DNA from: an uncultured Flavobacteriales bacterium
Lineage (GTDB): Bacteria > Bacteroidota > Bacteroidia > Flavobacteriales > Schleiferiaceae
NCBI GenBank assembly: GCA_903821715.1
Contig: CAIJMB010000215.1
Location: 1 to 26,774, forward strand
Reading direction: 5' to 3'
Length of the DNA: 26,774 nucleotides
Numbering within the stretch: the stretch's first letter is position 1; each line of letters opens with the position of its first letter. The position numbers were made by a program, and so were the translations under genes. Shown here piece after piece: positions 22,256 to 26,774 of this stretch. Below the pieces are notes generated by a model, which was given only the letters and a program-made list of their open reading frames with translations, searched no databases and was not told the origin of the DNA.

Positions 22256-24519
22256 TACTTGGAAGCTGTATTTTTGCTGGACTTTTCACCCGGGCCATTG
22301 GCCGGGAATCCGTTAAACTGACGCCAAAGCTCGTACCACAATGGAACGTCGTTGAGTAGCAGCGTGGCGTGCACGGTTGTTCCAGGACGCGCATTCGTCG
22401 GCCAGTCCTCGGTGGGCTCCAAAACGACTGCAAACAGCCCGTCCGCATCAGCCTGAGAGGCGATGTAGCGGATTTTGCCCGCGAACAATCCGACGCTCGA
22501 TCGCGGCCAACCAGGAATTTGCAATATGGGCCAACCGTCGAGGGCACACAGCGCGGAATCTCCGATGCTGAGCAACGGGATGTCGAACGGATGAACCTTC
22601 GTCATCACCACCACCGGTGCCCCTTCAGGAGCCAAAAAGAGCAGCGGTTGGTCCTTTTTGACCGAAGCACCCGGTGCAACGTAGCTCAGCTGCACTACAA
22701 ATCCATCGCGTGGAGCAACCAAAGCCCTGTTAGATTGGCGGCGCTGGATTCCGCCCACTTTGATGTCGGCGTCGGCGAGCCCCTCTTGGGCTGACGCTAG
22801 GTCAGCTGCAGCTGTGGCGCGATCGCTTTGAAGCTTGGCAACCTTCTCTCTCCATTCCGCCGCTTTACTGCGCGCATTGAGCCGTGAAGACTGCCAATCT
22901 TGCATGGTGAACTCAGCTCTGGACGCAGCCTCTTGTGCTTTGGTCTGGCGCTGTTCCCACTCGAGGCGAGAAAGGGCTCCCCATTGAAACAGGCTGTCTG
23001 CACGCTGTGCTTGAAGTTTGGTAAACTTAGCCTCTAGCTTGGCCGCTTGGTACTTAGCACTGTCTGCGCTCACCTTGCGCCATGCTGCCGCGATTTGAAG
23101 GGGCATCGCCCGCTGCGCCTGCAGAATTTGCTCGTCGAGGGCCAGAATCTTGGATCGGTAGCCTACTACCGCATCAGACTTTGCGTCGCGACCTAATTCG
23201 GTATTGCTGAGCACATTGGGATCCATGTACTCGGTCTTGGTCTCTTCGAGCAGTGCGAGTGTATCGCCCTTGCGGACCTGATCCCCTTCGCGAACCTGCC
23301 ACGATGCGAGTCGCCCATCCTCGGCCATTGCGAGGGGCATCATGCGGTCCATCGGGTCATCAAACACGAGGCTTCCTTCGGTGGCCACCGTTTGGGTCCA
23401 TGGCAAAAAGAAGGCGAGCACGATAAACACTGAAACAGCAATAATCCAACGGCGGGGCTTGACCCACTGGTCTGTGGCGCGCGTCTGGAGGTAGAGTTCG
23501 CGCAACTCCGCCGGAACGTCTGAGTTTTGGATGTCAAAGTCACTAAACGTACTGTGCTCGGACCACTCCGTCCAAAATGCCTTATCCAACTTGGTGATGG
23601 ACGTTAGCATGTCAAAAAGCGCCTCAGCACTGGCAACAATTTTTTCGAGGCTGGTGAGAATCGTCAAAAAGATGATTTCGACCGCAACGAATTGGCCGAT
23701 CGACACGCTACGGTCGACCACGAGCCATCCGCCCGCAATCAGCAAAAGGGCCGTGAGTGCGAGGCGCAGACCGACCATGATTCCGTTCATTCGGTACAGA
23801 ATCTTAAAGTGGTCGCGACGATTCTTTAGGTATTCAGTCAGCTGGTGCGTGACTTGACGGTAGGGCGGCTCGGCAAATGCTCCTTCTTTGGCGCGACGCT
23901 GGGCAAACTCTTCGAGTTCACGCACGACCTGGTACTTATCGGAACTTTCGTCAATGCTGTACCCAAGTCCGCGTGTAAATCCGACGCGAAGCATCACCGC
24001 AGCAATGGCCAAAATCATGAACGAAACCGCTACAAATGAAAAATCGTAGAGGAGCAACAGTAAGAATCCAAAAACCAACTGCAGCAAGGCTGCCGAAGAG
24101 GTCACCAAAATCTTGGGCAGTTCCTTTTGAATCGTGATCGTATCAAAAAAACGGTGGACGCGCTCGTACCAGTACCTACGCTCCCCCTCGGCAACTTCTT
24201 TGGGCATTGCAGCCAAAAAGTAGGATGCGCTGCGCACAAAAAGTCGCTGCTGGACCCACTCTGAGAGGCGCATTTGAAAGAGACCAAAAATCCCCATGAG
24301 GAAGCTCGACACTACGACCAAAAAGGTTAAAATCAACCATGTGGACGACAGGCGTCCGCCCATGAGTTGACCTATCAGCGCTTGAACCCCTAGGGGGAGC
24401 ATCAAACTGAATGCTCCGCTGAGCACGGCAAATGACAAGATTCGAAAGATGTCCTTTTGATCCCACTTCAGGAGTGAGAATAGCCTTTTGAATGCTTCGT
24501 TTGCTTTAGTGTGTGCCAT
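22255..24519 (-). CDS. ABC-exporter membrane domain fused to HlyD-type adaptor, no ATPase domain
   Basis: A 754-residue fusion. Residues about 20-310 match the membrane domain of type-I ABC exporters: six hydrophobic segments near 28-50, 62-84, 137-157, 160-179, 250-268 and 273-295, with the coupling-helix-like stretch MRLSEWVQQRLFVRSASYF. An ATPase domain would normally follow, but there is no Walker A, signature or Walker B motif. Instead a linker (about 311-356) leads to one more membrane helix (357-375) and a HlyD-family adaptor: lipoyl half (DGRLASWQVREGDQVRKGDT, 401-420), long coiled coil (about 440-600), second lipoyl half (VAPRDGFVVQLSYVAPGASV, 601-620) and beta-barrel domain (about 632-720). 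The ATG at 24519 was chosen over a TTG at 24540. TolC follows directly. Domain calls are from motifs; cargo and energy source are unknown. Confidence 0.85.
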   Translation of the reverse strand: MAHTKANEAFKRLFSLLKWDQKDIFRILSFAVLSGAFSLMLPLGVQALIGQLMGGRLSSTWLILTFLVVVSSFLMGIFGLFQMRLSEWVQQRLFVRSASYFLAAMPKEVAEGERRYWYERVHRFFDTITIQKELPKILVTSSAALLQLVFGFLLLLLYDFSFVAVSFMILAIAAVMLRVGFTRGLGYSIDESSDKYQVVRELEEFAQRRAKEGAFAEPPYRQVTHQLTEYLKNRRDHFKILYRMNGIMVGLRLALTALLLIAGGWLVVDRSVSIGQFVAVEIIFLTILTSLEKIVASAEALFDMLTSITKLDKAFWTEWSEHSTFSDFDIQNSDVPAELRELYLQTRATDQWVKPRRWIIAVSVFIVLAFFLPWTQTVATEGSLVFDDPMDRMMPLAMAEDGRLASWQVREGDQVRKGDTLALLEETKTEYMDPNVLSNTELGRDAKSDAVVGYRSKILALDEQILQAQRAMPLQIAAAWRKVSADSAKYQAAKLEAKFTKLQAQRADSLFQWGALSRLEWEQRQTKAQEAASRAEFTMQDWQSSRLNARSKAAEWREKVAKLQSDRATAAADLASAQEGLADADIKVGGIQRRQSNRALVAPRDGFVVQLSYVAPGASVKKDQPLLFLAPEGAPVVVMTKVHPFDIPLLSIGDSALCALDGWPILQIPGWPRSSVGLFAGKIRYIASQADADGLFAVVLEPTEDWPTNARPGTTVHATLLLNDVPLWYELWRQFNGFPANGPGEKSSKNTASK

Positions 24520-24553
24520 GGCGCCGTGTTGACCAAACAACGTGCCGTGTCAG

Positions 24554-25318
24554 TTAAAACTTCCAACTCAGGCCCGTTGTACTGTATAACGTGAACTGAG
24601 GTACGTCGGTTCCCGCCGGATAGGCATCGTAGTTCAATTGTCCGATGACCACGAGGCTCAAGTCAGGCCTGAGGGGCGCCGAAAGCCGGGTGTTGGCCAT
24701 CGCGCGAAGGTCTTCAAAGCGCCCAAACCTCGGCTGATAGTAGGCTACCGTGGTCCAACGCCACTGTTCCCACTGTCGGTCGAGCGAAAGGTAGGTGTTC
24801 AGTCGCAGGCTGTTTTCGGTTTTGCCGTTAAAGGATTCCACATCGTATTCGTACATCAACAAGGGGTTGATGAATAACTTGATTCCCGGACCCGATATGG
24901 CCGTATAGCGGGGACCACCTCCGACATTGAAGCGACGCGCGATGCGCATAGGCAGATTGCTCTGCCATTCTACGAAGTATTCTGCGGTGAGCTTATCACC
25001 GTAAATCCGGTTGTAGCGCGCGTGCAGCATGCCGTTGCGCTCAAAATCAAACTGATTGTTACCCAAACGTGTGGCCCAGTTGGCGCTTGCGATTCCATAC
25101 CACACGTGATCCCCGGTTCTGCGACTCATGTTAACTGACCCGTTGAGCTTAAGCAGTAAGGCCTGGGTTCCGCCGAGGTAGAACCCCCCATCGACGCGAC
25201 CGTGAATGTCTTGAGTTGTGTCGGATTCCGCAGCACCGCGCATCGCCTCCACATTGACGATTTGGGCATGTGCTGGCGAAACCAAAAGGATGGTTAGGGC
25301 AAATACAAAGTGCTTCAC
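24554..25318 (-). CDS. Outer-membrane beta-barrel protein, DUF481-like
   Basis: A 254-residue secreted protein. Translation from the GTG at 25318 gives a clean signal peptide (MKHFVFALTILLVSPAHA, cleavage before QIVN). The mature part consists of alternating polar and hydrophobic strands rich in Tyr, Trp and Asn (YGIASANWATRLGNNQFDFE, YNRIYGDKLTAEYFVEWQS) and ends LYSTTGLSWKF with the terminal Phe typical of outer-membrane barrels. It resembles DUF481/YdiY-type proteins, but that family call is tentative. A perfect -7 element ends 5 bases before the GTG, which decides the start against ATGs further upstream. It leads the operon with the fusion exporter and TolC. Confidence 0.78.
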   Translation of the reverse strand: MKHFVFALTILLVSPAHAQIVNVEAMRGAAESDTTQDIHGRVDGGFYLGGTQALLLKLNGSVNMSRRTGDHVWYGIASANWATRLGNNQFDFERNGMLHARYNRIYGDKLTAEYFVEWQSNLPMRIARRFNVGGGPRYTAISGPGIKLFINPLLMYEYDVESFNGKTENSLRLNTYLSLDRQWEQWRWTTVAYYQPRFGRFEDLRAMANTRLSAPLRPDLSLVVIGQLNYDAYPAGTDVPQFTLYSTTGLSWKF

Positions 25319-25323
25319 GGGTT

Positions 25324-25331
25324 CAAAAGTA
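25324..25331 (-). promoter_or_regulatory. -7 element of the barrel-exporter-TolC operon, 5 bases from the GTG start
   Basis: The minus strand reads TACTTTTG, a perfect TAnnTTTG, then AACCC and the GTG at 25318. It fixes a start codon independently supported by the signal peptide. The divergent gene's -7 element is 18 bases away on the other strand. Confidence 0.65.
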
Positions 25332-25349
25332 CCGAAATCATGCCGCGCG

Positions 25350-25357
25350 TATGTTTG
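25350..25357 (+). promoter_or_regulatory. -7 element of the 25362 gene, 4 bases from the start codon
   Basis: TATGTTTG is a perfect TAnnTTTG, followed by CAGT and the ATG at 25362. The start codon is independently supported by a signal peptide. No -33 element is evident. Confidence 0.65.
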
Positions 25358-25361
25358 CAGT

Positions 25362-25955
25362 ATGCTACGCACCCTAACTTTTATACTCCTCTCCATTGCT
25401 TCCATCAGCATTTGGGGCCAATCCAACGACCTCCAGCAACGGATTCACGGATTTCAGACCGACCTAAAAGAAGGCTACGTCGTGAAGACCCTCAACCTCA
25501 ATGGTGAAAATTTAGGTGCCCTCGAAGCTGAAGAAACCGCTACCCGCACCCACTTCAAAATGGAGGCGCGCGAAAAGAGTGAAGACAACCTCGGTAGGTC
25601 CATCAAGCGGAGCGTACACGTCCAAGTGTTTTCATTTGAATCGCTGGACGACCTCAACTGGGCGATGAAGCGTTGGCTGCCTGATTTTATAGACCACAGT
25701 GCCGTACGGCCAGGTCGCGACGTCAAAAATGTACCGAATGTAGACCCCTCGGTGGTCGTCATTGACGGAACCAGTATTGCCGTACTCACTCAGAGCTGCA
25801 ACCAGTTTGACCTCGAGTCGTTTCGAGACTGGCGCCAGCGCATGCTCACGTACTTTGGGAGCGCCGCTGCGGTCGTTATCGAAGTCCAAGGCTGTGAGGG
25901 TCCCCTCATGTGGACAAAGAACGCTCCGGACCCGAAGGACCGAACCTGGAAGTAG
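25362..25955 (+). CDS. Secreted protein of unknown family
   Basis: A 197-residue protein that I do not recognise. It begins with a signal peptide (MLRTLTFILLSIASISIWGQ) and has no lipobox, so it is probably periplasmic or exported. The mature part is mixed alpha/beta: LQQRIHGFQTDLKEGYVV, FSFESLDDLNWAMKRWLPDF and VIDGTSIAVLTQSC. It has two Cys (in TQSCNQF and VQGCEGP) that could pair. It diverges from the barrel-exporter-TolC operon across 43 bp, with a -7 element ending 4 bases before its ATG, and may be co-regulated with it. Its last 50 bases overlap the end of the ComM-like gene on the other strand. Confidence 0.75.
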   Translation: MLRTLTFILLSIASISIWGQSNDLQQRIHGFQTDLKEGYVVKTLNLNGENLGALEAEETATRTHFKMEAREKSEDNLGRSIKRSVHVQVFSFESLDDLNWAMKRWLPDFIDHSAVRPGRDVKNVPNVDPSVVVIDGTSIAVLTQSCNQFDLESFRDWRQRMLTYFGSAAAVVIEVQGCEGPLMWTKNAPDPKDRTWK

Positions 25956-26774
25956 GCCGTAGCCGCATGGGAATCAGAGACACTGCCAGCCAGACGTCTT
26001 GGGCATTCACACGCACTCGATCACCCCAATCAGCTGCAGTGCGCGCGACCCGCATCGTATGGTGCATCGATCGCAGACCATAGCCGCTTTTTCGATGCCA
26101 TTCCTGAACAGCATCATTGGCCTCTTGCGAAAAATCGCCGTAGGCAGAAAGTGCTTCGAGCGGCATTCCCGCGTTTCCCAGCCAGGGTCCCCTTGCCTTT
26201 TGGAGTTCCACGGCCCTCTTCATCTTGTAGCGCATCTCTTCCCACGGAACGGGTATGGTGTGCTCTGATGCATTGAGCGGAACCCCAATCTGAAAGCGGT
26301 CGAGAAAAGGTCCAGAAAAACGCGCCAGGTACTTGTCCTTTCGGCCCTCAGAGCAGCTGCAGTCCAAGTGCAGGTGGCCCGAAAAACCACACGGACAGGG
26401 GTTCGTCGCTCCTATCGTCTGGGGCGCCATCGCCCCTTCCCTGCTCCAGAGCGCTTCCATGGGCTTGCGAAGCACTTCAAGGCTTCGAAGGTTTCGCTCG
26501 CCGAGCTCGTCAAGAAAAAGGATTCCGCTGCCCGCCGCCCAAAATGCTCCGTGGGCACCGACCAGTTGCAACGGCGACAAGACCGAGGACGGTTCGACAA
26601 AGGGAAGGTTGGGTTCAGCAGTGGACCGGATGAGGTGCACCGCCCGGGCAAATTCAGTCTTGCCCACCCCCGGCGGCCCCCACAAAATCACGGGATGTCT
26701 TCCCGCGGCAGCGAGTCCTAAAGCCACCACTACATCTGGATCAAATCGAAGGTCGGGCCACGGTTCAGGTCGCG
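25906..26774 (-). CDS. ComM/YifB-like magnesium-chelatase-type AAA ATPase (partial)
   Basis: About 289 C-terminal residues; the gene runs off the right edge and the frame is open to the last base. It has a Walker A loop (LWGPPGVGKTEFARAV), Walker B (GILFLDELGERNLRSLEVLR), the family hallmark TNPCPCGFSGH followed by a CSC pair and KYLARFSGPFLDRFQIGVPL, and a C-terminal helical domain (LRSMHHTMRVARTAADW). ComM-type proteins are linked to branch migration during natural transformation. The stretch between Walker A and Walker B is shorter than usual and the common F-R-x-P-H-H motif is not recognisable, so this is a divergent member. The N-terminal domain, if present, lies outside the window. Confidence 0.8.
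   Translation of the reverse strand, partial: RPEPWPDLRFDPDVVVALGLAAAGRHPVILWGPPGVGKTEFARAVHLIRSTAEPNLPFVEPSSVLSPLQLVGAHGAFWAAGSGILFLDELGERNLRSLEVLRKPMEALWSREGAMAPQTIGATNPCPCGFSGHLHLDCSCSEGRKDKYLARFSGPFLDRFQIGVPLNASEHTIPVPWEEMRYKMKRAVELQKARGPWLGNAGMPLEALSAYGDFSQEANDAVQEWHRKSGYGLRSMHHTMRVARTAADWGDRVRVNAQDVWLAVSLIPMRLRPTSRFGPSGPERSLST

Noticed and set aside
22255..24519. Broken HlyB-type gene joined to hlyD by a frameshift or assembly error
   Set aside because: The frame is continuous, the linker has no remnant of ATPase motifs, and promoter and neighbour spacing are orderly; an internal deletion cannot be fully excluded without reads or homologues.
25319..25426. N-terminal extension of the outer-membrane barrel protein
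   Set aside because: It would bury the signal peptide inside the protein and runs through both divergent promoters.
1..26774. tRNA, rRNA, riboswitch, insertion sequence or phage genes
   Set aside because: None recognised by reading both strands; covariance-model and IS searches would be needed to exclude small or degenerate ones.

Overview
The window looks like a chromosome segment of a member of the Bacteroidota, probably Flavobacteriales or a marine relative. The evidence is a SusC/SusD outer-membrane pair, an ExbB-ExbD-TonB-FolC operon, an almost complete lack of Shine-Dalgarno sequences, and promoter elements of the Bacteroidota type (TAnnTTTG). Most genes are GC-rich; I did not compute a GC value. 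There is no rRNA, tRNA, CRISPR array or insertion sequence that I can support. No gene-free stretch exceeds 300 bases; the longest are 3495-3616 and 11155-11257.

Layout. (1) 1-3494, minus: a SusC-like TonB-dependent transporter followed by the first 64 codons of its SusD lipoprotein. (2) 3617-8226, minus: a polysaccharide export and assembly operon in the order flippase (Wzx-like), sulfotransferase, chain-length regulator (Wzz-like), polymerase/ligase (Wzy/WaaL-like). (3) 8253-11154, plus: a translationally coupled unit of GT4 glycosyltransferase, RNase HII and an unrecognised lipoprotein, firing divergently from the polysaccharide operon out of 26 bp. (4) 11258-13853, plus: urocanate hydratase and an OmpH/Skp-like lipoprotein, closed by a strong bidirectional terminator. 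(5) 13928-16384: acyl-CoA dehydrogenase (minus) divergent from anhydro-MurNAc kinase (plus); the kinase carries a repeat-derived in-frame insertion of about 56 codons. (6) 16447-20975, plus: a NhaD-type sodium/proton antiporter, then exbB-exbD-tonB-folC. (7) 20927-25318, minus: a DUF481-like outer-membrane barrel, a fusion of an ABC-exporter membrane domain with a HlyD-type adaptor but no ATPase domain, and a TolC-type channel. (8) 25362-25955, plus: a secreted protein of unknown family. (9) 25906 to the end, minus: a partial ComM/YifB-like AAA protein.

How the parts fit. Most of the window serves the cell envelope. TonB-ExbB-ExbD supplies energy to SusC-type importers; the Wzx/Wzy cluster makes a probably sulfated surface polysaccharide; AnmK recycles peptidoglycan sugars; OmpH/Skp chaperones outer-membrane proteins; the fusion exporter with TolC spans both membranes.

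Two points stand out. First, at seven of the eleven starts that lead a transcription unit, a TAnnTTTG-like element ends exactly 4 or 5 bases before the start codon, so the mRNA would begin at or within a base or two of the start codon (leaderless). None of the eleven operon-internal starts I checked has this. Second, the 754-residue fusion protein joins an ABC-exporter membrane domain to a periplasmic adaptor with no nucleotide-binding domain in it or anywhere else in the window, so its energy source and substrate are unexplained.
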